Shown here piece by piece: positions 33,818 through 42,210 of a DNA stretch of 64,000 nucleotides. The translations under genes and the position numbers were made by a program. This stretch comes from JBNNGK01 sp050268245. GTDB lineage: Bacteria; Pseudomonadota; Gammaproteobacteria; Enterobacterales; Enterobacteriaceae. A model generated the notes under the pieces. The model did no database searches and was not told the origin of the DNA. It saw nothing but the letters and a program-made list of their open reading frames with translations. The stretch lies in the NCBI RefSeq assembly GCF_050268245.1, contig NZ_JBNNGK010000004.1, forward strand, positions 286,785-350,784. The letters run 5' to 3'. Within the stretch, counting starts at the first letter, position 1; each line of letters starts with the position of its first letter.

Positions 33818-34891
33818 ATGGCAGGCTTAAAATTACAGGCAGTCACCAAATCCTACGACGGTAAAAACACTGTCATTCACCCCTTTGATCTGGACGTGGC
33901 TGATGGCGAGTTCATCGTGATGGTTGGGCCATCGGGTTGTGGAAAATCGACGTTGTTGCGTATGGTCGCCGGTTTGGAGCGAACCTCTAGCGGCGATATT
34001 TATATCGATAGCCAGCGTGTGACCGAGCTGGAACCCAAGGATCGCGGCATTGCGATGGTGTTTCAGAATTATGCGCTCTACCCGCACATGAGCGTGTACG
34101 ACAATATGGCTTACGGCTTGAAGATTCGTGGTTTTAGCAAGCAGCATATTCGCCAGCGGGTTGAGGAAGCGGCGCGTATTCTTGAGCTTGGGCCATTGTT
34201 ACAGCGTAAGCCACGCGAGTTATCAGGCGGGCAGCGGCAACGGGTGGCGATGGGGCGTGCTATCGTGCGGGAACCGGCGGTGTTCTTATTTGATGAGCCG
34301 CTGTCGAACCTAGATGCCAAACTCAGGGTGCAAATGCGCCTTGAACTGCAACAGCTACATCGTCGTTTGAAAACCACCAGCCTGTACGTAACTCACGATC
34401 AGGTTGAGGCCATGACGCTGGCACAGCGGGTGATCGTGATGAACAAAGGCGTCGCGGAGCAAATAGGCACGCCAAGCGAGGTCTATCAGCGGCCGGCGTC
34501 GCTATTTGTTGCCAGTTTTATCGGTTCTCCGGCGATGAACCTGCTGCCAGGCACGCTCAGTGCCGACGGCCAACAATTGATTTTCGAGGATGGCAGTGCG
34601 TTGCCACTGCCGCAGCCGCGGCCTGAATGGAGTGGCCGTCGGTTGACGTTAGGCATCCGTCCCGAGCATATTCAACTGACTAATGATGCCAGCCGGGGTA
34701 TTGCGCTGACGTTGCAAACGCTGGAATTATTGGGTGCGGATAATTTGGCGCACGGTCAGTGGGGAGGTGTGGGGATTATCGTGCGTCTGTCGCATGAAAA
34801 TTTACCGACGCCCGGTAGCCGGTTATATTTGCAGTTGCCTGCGCAAGCATTGCACTTTTTTGATACTCAAAGCGGATTACGAATGGAATGA
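33818..34891 (+). CDS. ugpC: UgpC, glycerol-3-phosphate ABC ATPase
   Basis: ATPase of 357 aa (E. coli 356), MalK-type. Walker A GPSGCGKST, signature LSGGQRQR, Walker B VFLFDEPLSNLDA, and a C-terminal TOBE/regulatory domain from about residue 235 (GSPAMNLLPG). It energises the UgpAE channel. The ugpQ start codon overlaps its stop (ATGATGA). Confidence 0.96.
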   Translation: MAGLKLQAVTKSYDGKNTVIHPFDLDVADGEFIVMVGPSGCGKSTLLRMVAGLERTSSGDIYIDSQRVTELEPKDRGIAMVFQNYALYPHMSVYDNMAYGLKIRGFSKQHIRQRVEEAARILELGPLLQRKPRELSGGQRQRVAMGRAIVREPAVFLFDEPLSNLDAKLRVQMRLELQQLHRRLKTTSLYVTHDQVEAMTLAQRVIVMNKGVAEQIGTPSEVYQRPASLFVASFIGSPAMNLLPGTLSADGQQLIFEDGSALPLPQPRPEWSGRRLTLGIRPEHIQLTNDASRGIALTLQTLELLGADNLAHGQWGGVGIIVRLSHENLPTPGSRLYLQLPAQALHFFDTQSGLRME

Positions 34892-35637
34892 TGACTTCAG
34901 CCTGGCCTTACCCTCATATCGTCGCCCATCGCGGTGGCGGTTCACTGGCGCCGGAGAATACCCTGGCGGCAATCGACGTCGGTGCCCGTCACGGCCATAA
35001 AATGATCGAGTTTGACGTCAAGTTGGCGCAGGATGGGCAGATCTTCTTGCTACATGACGACACGCTGGATCGCACCAGTAACGGCTGGGGCGTGGCGGGG
35101 GCGCTGCCGTGGGACAAGCTGGCGCAGTTGGACGCGGGTAATTGGCACAGTGTGGCGTTCAAAGGGGAGCGGTTGCCGCTATTGGTTGAGGTTGCGGAAC
35201 GCTGTAAGCAGCACGGGCTGATGGCCAATATTGAAATCAAACCGACGACCGGTACGGATGAAGATACTGGCCGGGTGGTGGCGCTGGCGGCACGTTTGCT
35301 GTGGCAAGGGCAAACCGATCCGTTACTCTCGTCATTTTCGACCGTGGCGTTGGCAGCCGCGCAAGCGGCGGTGCCAGAGTTGCCCCGTGGATTACTGTTA
35401 GATCGCTGGCAAGATAATTGGCGTGAGCTGACCGCGCAGTTGGGTTGCGTGTCGCTGCATATCAACCATAAGGAATTGACGGAAGAACGGGTGCAACATG
35501 TTAAACAGGCGGGTTTACGCATCTTGGCCTATACCGTTAACCAACCTCAGCGCGCGCGTATGCTGTTGGCGTGGGGCGTCGATTGTATCTGTACCGACCG
35601 TATTGATCTGATCGGTGCTGATTTCGCCGCATCGTAA
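34888..35637 (+). CDS. ugpQ: UgpQ, cytoplasmic glycerophosphodiester phosphodiesterase
   Basis: Hydrolyses imported glycerophosphodiesters to glycerol-3-phosphate and an alcohol. The 249-aa protein (E. coli 247) has the GDPD motif HRGGGSLAPENTLAAI, with the catalytic His near residue 13, then EFDVKLAQDGQIFLLHDDTLDRT and the metal-binding Glu-x-Asp. No signal peptide, so it is cytosolic. Two neighbouring ATGs (34888, 34891) are both possible. It ends the ugp operon. Confidence 0.95.
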   Translation: MMTSAWPYPHIVAHRGGGSLAPENTLAAIDVGARHGHKMIEFDVKLAQDGQIFLLHDDTLDRTSNGWGVAGALPWDKLAQLDAGNWHSVAFKGERLPLLVEVAERCKQHGLMANIEIKPTTGTDEDTGRVVALAARLLWQGQTDPLLSSFSTVALAAAQAAVPELPRGLLLDRWQDNWRELTAQLGCVSLHINHKELTEERVQHVKQAGLRILAYTVNQPQRARMLLAWGVDCICTDRIDLIGADFAAS

Positions 35638-35651
35638 CGGAGAAAAACGTA

Positions 35652-35684
35652 AGGTTATTCCGCGTCTTGTGCGCCGGATAACCT
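35652..35684 (+). repeat. Inverted repeat after ugpQ
   Basis: Arms AGGTTAT / ATAACCT with partly paired GC-rich inner bases. It may be the weak transcript end of the ugp operon; there is no T-run. The rest of the 155-base gap before hiuH shows nothing clear. Confidence 0.35.
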
Positions 35685-35792
35685 GCGTTCTGGCTTCTTC
35701 TGCGAAATTTCGTATTTCCTTGGCGTGTATTGCCCTAAGGGTTTGCCGCCGCCTATGCTTCATGGCAAATCAAAACATGACGAGGAATGACA

Positions 35793-36203
35793 ATGAAAGC
35801 AATCACTCTGGGTTTACTGGCCGCCACGTTTGCCTGCTCTGCCGTACAGGCTGAAGAAATGAAGAACCCGCTCAGTGTGCACGTATTGAACTTGCAGAAC
35901 GGCCAGCCTTCGCAAGGTGTGACGGTGACGCTGGATAAAAAAGAAGGCGATCAATGGGTAAGTCTGAACTCTGCGGTGACTAACCAGCAAGGGCGCATCA
36001 GCGCGTTATACCCGCAGGGGCAAAAACTGAGCAAAGGAGATTATCGTGTGACCTTTAAAACCGGTGATTACTATGCCCAACAGAAGATGGATACGCTGTT
36101 CCCAGAAATTCCGGTGTTAATTCGCGTCGAAAAAGTGAACGAGCATTACCATGTACCGCTGCTGCTGAGCCAATACGGCTTTTCCACCTATCGCGGTAGC
36201 TGA
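35793..36203 (+). CDS. hiuH: HiuH, periplasmic 5-hydroxyisourate hydrolase (transthyretin-like)
   Basis: Hydrolyses 5-hydroxyisourate, the unstable product of urate oxidation. The 136-aa protein has a signal peptide (cleaved after VQA at residue 20), so it should be periplasmic. Family residues are visible: His30 in LSVHVLN, and the C-terminal EHYHVPLLLS and YRGS signature. The start is ATG 35793, because the GAGGA ribosome site is 6 bases before it and directly abuts the alternative ATG at 35787. E. coli has ggt at this position, not hiuH. No other purine-breakdown gene is nearby. Confidence 0.93.
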   Translation: MKAITLGLLAATFACSAVQAEEMKNPLSVHVLNLQNGQPSQGVTVTLDKKEGDQWVSLNSAVTNQQGRISALYPQGQKLSKGDYRVTFKTGDYYAQQKMDTLFPEIPVLIRVEKVNEHYHVPLLLSQYGFSTYRGS

Positions 36204-36235
36204 TTTAACCGCAGGGCCAGAAGGCTACACGAGGG

Positions 36236-36535
36236 TTAGGGCTTTATCGGCTCAACCGCCGGCGTGGTGCGATCAAACGGATTCTGTGGTTGATTGCCGT
36301 TTGGCAGTATCTGGCGATTTTTAGGCGCTGTTTGCCGCAGTTTTTGCCGGTTATTTTCAAACTGGCGCTGTTGCTGCATACGGCGCTGATCCCTGTGCTG
36401 ATTATTCAACATGCGTTGTTGTTGATAATCTTGGCCTGGCAACGGTTGTGGCTCACTTAGCGTGTTGATGCCGTTTGCCGCTGTCGCCAGCCAAGGCAAC
36501 AGCAATAAGGCGATCAAGCCGCATTGACCTTTCAC
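36236..36535 (-). CDS. yhhA: YhhA-like DUF2756 exported protein
   Basis: A 99-aa exported protein with a signal peptide ending ATAA, followed by a Gln/Arg-rich low-complexity region (QQQRMLNNQHRDQRRMQQQR) and a Pro-rich tail, matching E. coli YhhA (146 aa) in type though shorter. Function unknown. I chose GTG 36535, because GGAGAG lies about 7 bases upstream; a second GTG five codons earlier overlaps that ribosome site. Convergent with hiuH. It is the last gene of the block that maps near minute 77 in E. coli. Confidence 0.75.
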   Translation of the reverse strand: MKGQCGLIALLLLPWLATAANGINTLSEPQPLPGQDYQQQRMLNNQHRDQRRMQQQRQFENNRQKLRQTAPKNRQILPNGNQPQNPFDRTTPAVEPIKP

Positions 36536-36677
36536 TATATGTCTCTCCACCGCGTGAACCCGCCTGCAAAAAGGCTAGGCAGGTTACTTTTAAATCATGA
36601 GTAAACCTGTTTTACGCGACCTCGTCCACCTCTATCCGGTACAATCGCGCTTTCACTCCTTTTAGGACCCATTTAAC

Positions 36678-37538
36678 GTGTTACTCTTGGTGATCACTAC
36701 CATTTTATGGGCGTTTTCGTTTAGCTTCATTGGCGAATATTTGGCAGGCCAGGTAGACAGTTGGTTCTCTGTGCTGATGCGCGTTGGGCTGGCGACGCTG
36801 GTTTTCCTGCCGTTCCTGCGTTGGCGCAACATTCAGAGCCGCGTGATCTTGTTGTATATGCTGGTTGGTGCTTTCCAACTGGGCATCATGTACCTGTTTA
36901 TTTTCCGCGCTTACCTGTATCTGACGGTAGCGGAATTCCTGCTGTTTACCGTGCTGACGCCGCTGTACATCACGTTAATTTATGACCTGGTCAGCCGCCG
37001 CCGTTTGCGTTGGGGCTATATGTTTAGTGCGCTGTTGGCGGTGCTGGGCGCGGGGATTATTCGTTATCATCAGCTTAGTGAACATTTCTGGTGGGGATTG
37101 CTGCTGGTACAGGCGGCAAACATCAGTTTTGCTATTGGCATGGTGGGGTATAAGCGCCTGATGGAAGTGCACCCGCTGCCACAGCATACGGCTTTTTCCT
37201 GGTTCTACCTTGGTGCCTTGGTGGTGGCCGTCATCGCCTGGCTATTGTGGGGCAACCCGCACCAGTTGCCTACCACCCGTTTGCAATGGGGCATTTTGGT
37301 TTGGCTGGGCGTGGTGGCTTCCGGGCTAGGTTACTTTATGTGGAATTACGGCGCCACCCAGGTCGATGCCGGTACGCTAGGTATCATGAATAACGTGCAT
37401 GTTCCCGCCGGGCTGTTGGTTAACCTGGCGATTTGGCATCAACAGCCCCACTGGCCGAGTTTTATCGTCGGCGGCAGCGTGATTTTAGCCTCGCTTTGGG
37501 TACATCGACGCTGGGTTACGCCACGGGTTTCGCCGTAG
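36678..37538 (+). CDS. bioP: BioP/YigM, biotin transporter (EamA family)
   Basis: Integral membrane protein of 286 aa with ten helices, matching E. coli YigM (BioP, 299 aa) closely, for example ITTILWAFSFSFIGEYLAGQ and YMLVGAFQLGIMYLF. YigM was shown to carry biotin in E. coli. Starts with GTG after a TAGGA ribosome site. It is followed by and converges with metR, as in E. coli, overlapping it by 23 bases. This gene begins the second conserved block. Confidence 0.9.
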   Translation: MLLLVITTILWAFSFSFIGEYLAGQVDSWFSVLMRVGLATLVFLPFLRWRNIQSRVILLYMLVGAFQLGIMYLFIFRAYLYLTVAEFLLFTVLTPLYITLIYDLVSRRRLRWGYMFSALLAVLGAGIIRYHQLSEHFWWGLLLVQAANISFAIGMVGYKRLMEVHPLPQHTAFSWFYLGALVVAVIAWLLWGNPHQLPTTRLQWGILVWLGVVASGLGYFMWNYGATQVDAGTLGIMNNVHVPAGLLVNLAIWHQQPHWPSFIVGGSVILASLWVHRRWVTPRVSP

Positions 37539-38457
37539 CGACTGCACTGTTGGGGCGGGCGGCGTCGCGTACAAACGGCAGATTATCGCAGGCGTGTTGA
37601 CGCGCTGAGCGAATGAACGCGTCTGTCACTGCCTGACGCTGCTCGCCGTCGCGTACGGCGGCATTCAGTCGGCTCCACAGGCCATCGCCCAGCGTTTTGG
37701 TGATCACTAACCCCTGCCGTTCGACGCTTTCCACCACCCAATGTGGCAGTGCGGCGATGCCCATGTTTGCCGATACCATCTGAATTAACAGCAGCGTATT
37801 ATCGACGCTTTTCAGCGCCGGGCTGATGCCTGCCGGTTGCAGGAAATGCCGCCAAATATCTAACCGTTGACGTTGCACCGGATAAATCATGAGCGTTTCA
37901 TCGGCCAAATCTTCCGGATCGATATGCGGTTTATTGGCCAGTGGATGATCCGGCGCCAGTACCAACCGCACCTCAAAATCGAACATCGGTGAATAATGCA
38001 GGCCACTACGCGGCAGAATATCGGAAGTCAGCACTAGGTCCAGTTCGCCCTGTTGCAACGCCGGTTGCGGATCGAACGTGACGCCCGATTTGAAGTCCAT
38101 CACCACTTGTGGGAAACGCTGGCGAAAATTGTTCAATGCGGGCGTTAGCCATTGAATGCAGCTATGGCACTCAATGGCGATGCGCAGCGTGGCCTGATGT
38201 GGTTCGTGACACGCCTGCAATGCCTGTTGTATTTGTGGCAACACCTGCTCTGCCAACTGCAACAGGATCTCACCTTGCGCGGTAAAGCGCAGCGGCTGGC
38301 TCTTGCGAACAAACAGCTTGAAGCCCAGACGCTGTTCTAAATCGCTGAACTGATGCGAAAGTGCAGACTGAGTCTGATGAAGTTGAGCAGCCGCGGCGGC
38401 CAGGGAGCCGGTATTGCGCAGAGCCTGCATCGTCCGTAAGTGTTTCAGTTCGATCAT
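37516..38457 (-). CDS. metR: MetR, LysR-type regulator of methionine synthesis
   Basis: Transcriptional activator of metE and other methionine genes, using homocysteine as coactivator. The 313-aa protein (E. coli 317) opens with the LysR helix-turn-helix MIELKHLRTMQALRNTGSLAAAA and has a long periplasmic-binding-like effector domain. Divergent from metE, sharing the 105-base promoter region. Its end overlaps bioP. Confidence 0.96.
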   Translation of the reverse strand: MIELKHLRTMQALRNTGSLAAAAAQLHQTQSALSHQFSDLEQRLGFKLFVRKSQPLRFTAQGEILLQLAEQVLPQIQQALQACHEPHQATLRIAIECHSCIQWLTPALNNFRQRFPQVVMDFKSGVTFDPQPALQQGELDLVLTSDILPRSGLHYSPMFDFEVRLVLAPDHPLANKPHIDPEDLADETLMIYPVQRQRLDIWRHFLQPAGISPALKSVDNTLLLIQMVSANMGIAALPHWVVESVERQGLVITKTLGDGLWSRLNAAVRDGEQRQAVTDAFIRSARQHACDNLPFVRDAARPNSAVATAKPVA

Positions 38458-38465
38458 GAGAGTCC

Positions 38466-38482
38466 TTCACAGTGACAGTGAA
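38466..38482. promoter_or_regulatory. Possible LysR-type site (MetR) between metR and metE
   Basis: TTCACAGTGACAGTGAA has 5-base inverted arms (TTCAC/GTGAA) spaced by seven bases, a shape used by LysR-type regulators. It does not match the TGAA-N5-TTCA consensus of E. coli MetR directly, so assignment is tentative. Confidence 0.35.
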
Positions 38483-38521
38483 TAAATTGCGCTTGTGGTT
38501 CATACAGTACCTGCTGATTAT

Positions 38522-38545
38522 AGATGTGTAAACATCTGGACGGCT
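38522..38545. promoter_or_regulatory. MetJ operator: three adjacent met boxes
   Basis: Three consecutive octamers, AGATGTGT, AAACATCT and GGACGGCT, each match the met box AGACGTCT at 6 of 8 positions and are in perfect 8-base register. Such tandem arrays bind cooperative MetJ dimers with S-adenosylmethionine. They lie just before the metE ribosome site, so repression should block metE and perhaps metR. Confidence 0.75.
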
Positions 38546-38562
38546 AAATGGGGATTATGACG

Positions 38563-40836
38563 ATGACAATTTTAAATCACACTCTGGGTTTTCCACGCGT
38601 TGGTCTGCGTCGTGAACTGAAAAAAGCACAAGAAAGCTACTGGGCAGGCAATTCAACGCAGGAAGAACTGTTGGCCGTTGGCCGTGAACTGCGCGCTCGC
38701 CATTGGCAACAACAGCAACAAGCCGGGGTGGACCTGCTGCCGGTCGGCGATTTCGCCTGGTACGATCACGTTCTGACAACCAGCCTGTTGCTGGGCAACG
38801 TACCGGCACGCCACCAGAACCAAGATGGTTCTATCGATCTGGATACGTTGTTCCGTATCGGTCGTGGCCGAGCGCCGACCGGTGAACCGGCGGCGGCGGC
38901 AGAAATGACCAAATGGTTTAATACCAACTATCACTATATGGTGCCTGAGTTTCACCAAGGGCAGCAGTTCAAACTGGGCTGGACTCAACTGCTGGACGAA
39001 GTTGACGAGGCGCTGGCGCTGGGGCACAAAATTAAACCGGTGCTGTTGGGCCCAGTGACTTATCTCTGGTTAGGTAAAGTGAAAGGCGAGCAGTTTGATC
39101 GTCTGTCACTGCTGAATGATATTTTGCCGGTGTACCAACAAGTGCTGGCAGAGTTGGCGAAGCGCGGCATCGAATGGGTGCAGATCGACGAACCTGCGCT
39201 GGTGCTGGAGTTGCCTGATGCGTGGTTGAAGGCGTTCAAACCGGCCTATGACGCGCTACAAGGGCAGGTTAAGCTGTTGTTGACCACCTATTTCGACAGC
39301 GTGGGCCACAATTTGGAAACGATTCGCGCGTTGCCGGTGCAAGGCTTGCATGTGGATCTGGTGGCGGGCGACGATGACATTGCAGCGTTGAATAATGCGG
39401 TGCCTGAGGCGTGGGTGCTGTCACTGGGGGTGATTAACGGCCGTAATGTGTGGCGTGCCGACCTGAGCAGTTGGTTTGATCGTCTGCAGCCGCTGGCCGG
39501 TAAACGTCCTCTGTGGGTGGGGACGTCCTGCTCGCTGTTGCACAGCCCGATTGACCTGAGCGTGGAAACCCGCCTTGATGACGAAGTGAAAAGCTGGTTT
39601 GCTTTCGCCTTGCAAAAATGTGCCGAGTTGGCGCAGCTAAGCGCGGCGCTAAATGCCCCGGATGCGGATAAACAGGCACAACTCGATACTTACAGTGCGC
39701 CAATCCGCGCGCGTCGTCAGTCGAGCCGTGTGCATAACGCACAGGTGGAGAAGCGTCTGGCGGCGATTACGGCGCAGGATAGTGAGCGTAATCGCCCGTA
39801 TCCCGAGCGTGCCAAGGCGCAGCGCGATCGCTTTAATCTGCCCGCTTGGCCAACCACGACGATTGGATCATTCCCACAAACTACGGAAATCCGCGGTCTG
39901 CGTCTTGATTTCAAACAGGGGCGTTTGGATGGCGGCAACTATCGCACCAGCATTGGCGAACATATCAAGCAGGCCATCGTTGAGCAGGAGCGTCTGGGTT
40001 TGGATGTCTTGGTCCACGGTGAGGCCGAGCGTAATGACATGGTGGAGTATTTTGGTGAAAACCTGGACGGTTTCGTCTTTACGCAAAACGGTTGGGTGCA
40101 GAGTTACGGTTCACGCTGCGTTAAACCTCCGGTGATCATCGGCGATGTTAGCCGTCCTGAGGCGATCACCGTCGAGTGGGCGAAGTTTGCCCAATCACTG
40201 ACTGACAAGCCGGTAAAAGGCATGTTGACCGGGCCGGTGACCATCTTATGTTGGTCCTTCCCACGGGAAGACGTAACGCGTGAAGTGATTGCCAAACAGA
40301 TCGCGCTGGCGCTGCGTGATGAGGTCGAAGATTTGGAAAAAGCCGGTATCGGCATCATTCAGATTGACGAACCTGCGCTGCGCGAAGGCTTGCCGCTGCG
40401 TCAATCCGATTGGGCTGCCTATCTGGACTGGGCCGTGGATGCATTCAAACTCAATGCTGCCGTTGCCAGTGATAACACGCAGATTCATACCCACATGTGT
40501 TACTGCGAGTTTAATGACATCATGGATTCGATTGCGGCGCTGGATGCCGATGTGATCACCATCGAAACCTCACGCTCCGATATGGATCTGTTGGAAGCCT
40601 TTAAAGAGTTTGAATATCCAAATGAAATTGGCCCTGGCGTGTATGACATTCACTCGCCAAACGTGCCTAGCGTGGAATGGATCGAAGCGTTGCTGCGTAA
40701 AGCCGCGCAGAACATCCCGGCGGAGCGTCTGTGGGTAAACCCAGACTGTGGGCTGAAAACACGCGGCTGGCCTGAAACGCGTCAGTCATTGGCTAACATG
40801 GTGCTGGCGGCTCAGCGTTTGCGCGAACAAGCTTAA
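38563..40836 (+). CDS. metE: MetE, cobalamin-independent methionine synthase
   Basis: Transfers a methyl group from 5-methyltetrahydropteroyltri-L-glutamate to homocysteine to make methionine. The 757-aa protein (E. coli 753) starts MTILNHTLGFPRVGLRRELK. The C-terminal barrel has IGSFPQTTEIR and zinc ligands in the HTHMCYCEFND and NPDCGLKTRGW regions. I chose the ATG at 38563: it has GGGGA 8 bases upstream and matches the family start; ATGs at 38548 and 38557 do not. Controlled by MetJ and MetR sites upstream. Confidence 0.98.
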   Translation: MTILNHTLGFPRVGLRRELKKAQESYWAGNSTQEELLAVGRELRARHWQQQQQAGVDLLPVGDFAWYDHVLTTSLLLGNVPARHQNQDGSIDLDTLFRIGRGRAPTGEPAAAAEMTKWFNTNYHYMVPEFHQGQQFKLGWTQLLDEVDEALALGHKIKPVLLGPVTYLWLGKVKGEQFDRLSLLNDILPVYQQVLAELAKRGIEWVQIDEPALVLELPDAWLKAFKPAYDALQGQVKLLLTTYFDSVGHNLETIRALPVQGLHVDLVAGDDDIAALNNAVPEAWVLSLGVINGRNVWRADLSSWFDRLQPLAGKRPLWVGTSCSLLHSPIDLSVETRLDDEVKSWFAFALQKCAELAQLSAALNAPDADKQAQLDTYSAPIRARRQSSRVHNAQVEKRLAAITAQDSERNRPYPERAKAQRDRFNLPAWPTTTIGSFPQTTEIRGLRLDFKQGRLDGGNYRTSIGEHIKQAIVEQERLGLDVLVHGEAERNDMVEYFGENLDGFVFTQNGWVQSYGSRCVKPPVIIGDVSRPEAITVEWAKFAQSLTDKPVKGMLTGPVTILCWSFPREDVTREVIAKQIALALRDEVEDLEKAGIGIIQIDEPALREGLPLRQSDWAAYLDWAVDAFKLNAAVASDNTQIHTHMCYCEFNDIMDSIAALDADVITIETSRSDMDLLEAFKEFEYPNEIGPGVYDIHSPNVPSVEWIEALLRKAAQNIPAERLWVNPDCGLKTRGWPETRQSLANMVLAAQRLREQA

Positions 40837-40874
40837 TGTCCGCGTACTGCGTGATACGGTAAAGATGTGATGAG

Positions 40875-40892
40875 AGGGGGCTTCGGCCCCCT
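40875..40892 (+). terminator. Hairpin after metE
   Basis: AGGGGGC, loop TTCG, GCCCCCT: a very stable tetraloop hairpin 38 bases after the metE stop. It lacks a T-run, so it may be a partial terminator or a 3' stabiliser. Confidence 0.65.
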
Positions 40893-41101
40893 GAGCTTGA
40901 TGACGACGTCGCCCGATGGCCCGAGATACCCGGGACTAGCGTAGCGAGGGGCGCTCCGGTGGCTTACGCCACGACGACCCCACCGCCACGCTTTCCCTAA
41001 TAACGAGCTTTGTCAGCCGTCTGAGGGGGGCGGCCCTTTTTTATGCCCCCACGATCGTGGCGGAAGATGCATGAGGATAACGGCACGAGCCCATAGGCCG
41101 A
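40893..41101. other. GC-rich structured intergenic segment between metE and ysgA
   Basis: About 210 bases between convergent genes. It holds a perfect hairpin GTGGC-TTAC-GCCAC (40959-40972), a palindrome-like CCCGAGATACCCGGG region, and a GGGGGC/GCCCCC pair spanning a T6 run near its right end. No reading frame looks real. It could be a degraded repeat, a bidirectional terminator or a non-coding RNA. Confidence 0.4.
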
Positions 41102-41938
41102 TTAGCTGTTGCGCGTTACTCCGTGCTGAACAAACCAATCTAACATGCGTTGCCAGCCGTCTTGTGCCGCTTCAGCATTGAAACTGGGGCGATAGTCGGC
41201 GTTAAACGCGTGCCCAGCCTCTGGATACACCACGATATCGGCATCCGCATTGGCTGCGCGAATCGCCTGACGCATACTTTCCACGCTATCCAGCGGAATA
41301 CTGCCGTCTTGCCCACCGTACAGTCCTAGCACCGGCGTGGACAGTTGCGTAGCGATATCCACGGGATGTTTTGGTGAGCCCAGTGTTTTTTCACCGACGA
41401 GTTTACCGTACCAAGCGACCGCAGCTTTTAACTGCGGATTATGTGCAGCATACAGCCAGGTAATGCGGCCACCCCAGCAGAACCCGGTGATCGCCAACTT
41501 GCTGGCGTCGCCACCGTGGCGGATTGCCCAATGAGCCGTGTGATCCAAGTCGATCAGCACTTGTTTATCTGGCACTTTACTGACCAGCTTTTGCAGCAAT
41601 TCGTTAATGTCGGTGTAATCTTGGGCATCGCCTTGGCGAAAATACAGCTCTGGCGCAATCGCCAGATACCCCGCTTTAGCCAACCGGCGGCACAGATCTT
41701 GAATATGCTGATGGACGCCGAAAATCTCCTGAACCACCAGCACCACTGGAAAAGGTCCGTCATGATCTGCCGGTTTGGCGATATAGGCAGGCAGGCTGTC
41801 TCCTTGCGATGGAAGGGTGGTGACACCGGCATGAATGCCCCGATCGTCGGTATAGATTGTGCTGTCAGCGAGCGGCGTTGCGGCTGGGGTAAACCCCTCT
41901 TTTGCCTGTTTTAGTGTCATCACGTAGTCGGTTTTCAT
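41102..41938 (-). CDS. ysgA: YsgA, dienelactone hydrolase-family protein
   Basis: Alpha/beta hydrolase of 278 aa (E. coli YsgA 271). The nucleophile is a cysteine in GFCWGGR, with Asp in LGLYGGQD and His in EAGHAFNADY completing the triad. The family cleaves cyclic esters such as dienelactone; the natural substrate in enterobacteria is unknown. I chose ATG 41938 because GGAGA precedes it at 6 bases; an ATG four codons upstream lacks a ribosome site. Divergent from udp, as in E. coli. Confidence 0.9.
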   Translation of the reverse strand: MKTDYVMTLKQAKEGFTPAATPLADSTIYTDDRGIHAGVTTLPSQGDSLPAYIAKPADHDGPFPVVLVVQEIFGVHQHIQDLCRRLAKAGYLAIAPELYFRQGDAQDYTDINELLQKLVSKVPDKQVLIDLDHTAHWAIRHGGDASKLAITGFCWGGRITWLYAAHNPQLKAAVAWYGKLVGEKTLGSPKHPVDIATQLSTPVLGLYGGQDGSIPLDSVESMRQAIRAANADADIVVYPEAGHAFNADYRPSFNAEAAQDGWQRMLDWFVQHGVTRNS

Positions 41939-42070
41939 TGCGGTCTCCATGCAAAAAGAAAAGCAGATCAGGCATTAACTATAGATAAGGTTCTGAATCA
42001 TTGTTATCGCGGTGTTTTCACCTTAAGTCAGCTAACATTGAACGAAATAGGCCTATCGCATAACTTAAAT

Positions 42071-42086
42071 TGTGATATTTATCACA
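42071..42086. promoter_or_regulatory. CRP site 2 upstream of udp
   Basis: TGTGATATTTATCACA is a perfect match to the CRP core TGTGA-N6-TCACA. Its centre lies 52 bases upstream of the second CRP site, the spacing typical of CytR-regulated promoters. It could also serve the divergent ysgA. Confidence 0.85.
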
Positions 42087-42122
42087 AAAAATATGTAGAT
42101 TATGTTTCGTTTCTTTATTCAT

Positions 42123-42138
42123 GGTGACAGTCGTCACG
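42123..42138. promoter_or_regulatory. CRP site 1 upstream of udp
   Basis: GGTGACAGTCGTCACG, 8 of 10 to the CRP core. With a -10-like TAGAGT at 42160-42165, its centre would be about 41 bases before the start point, the class II position. CytR probably binds between the two CRP sites, but I could not place its octamers. Confidence 0.65.
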
Positions 42139-42210
42139 AAAAAAAGTCTCAATTTTCAGTAGAGTGCTTTTTTGTTCCTCCCAATAATCCTGATCTATGA
42201 GGAGTCTCTT

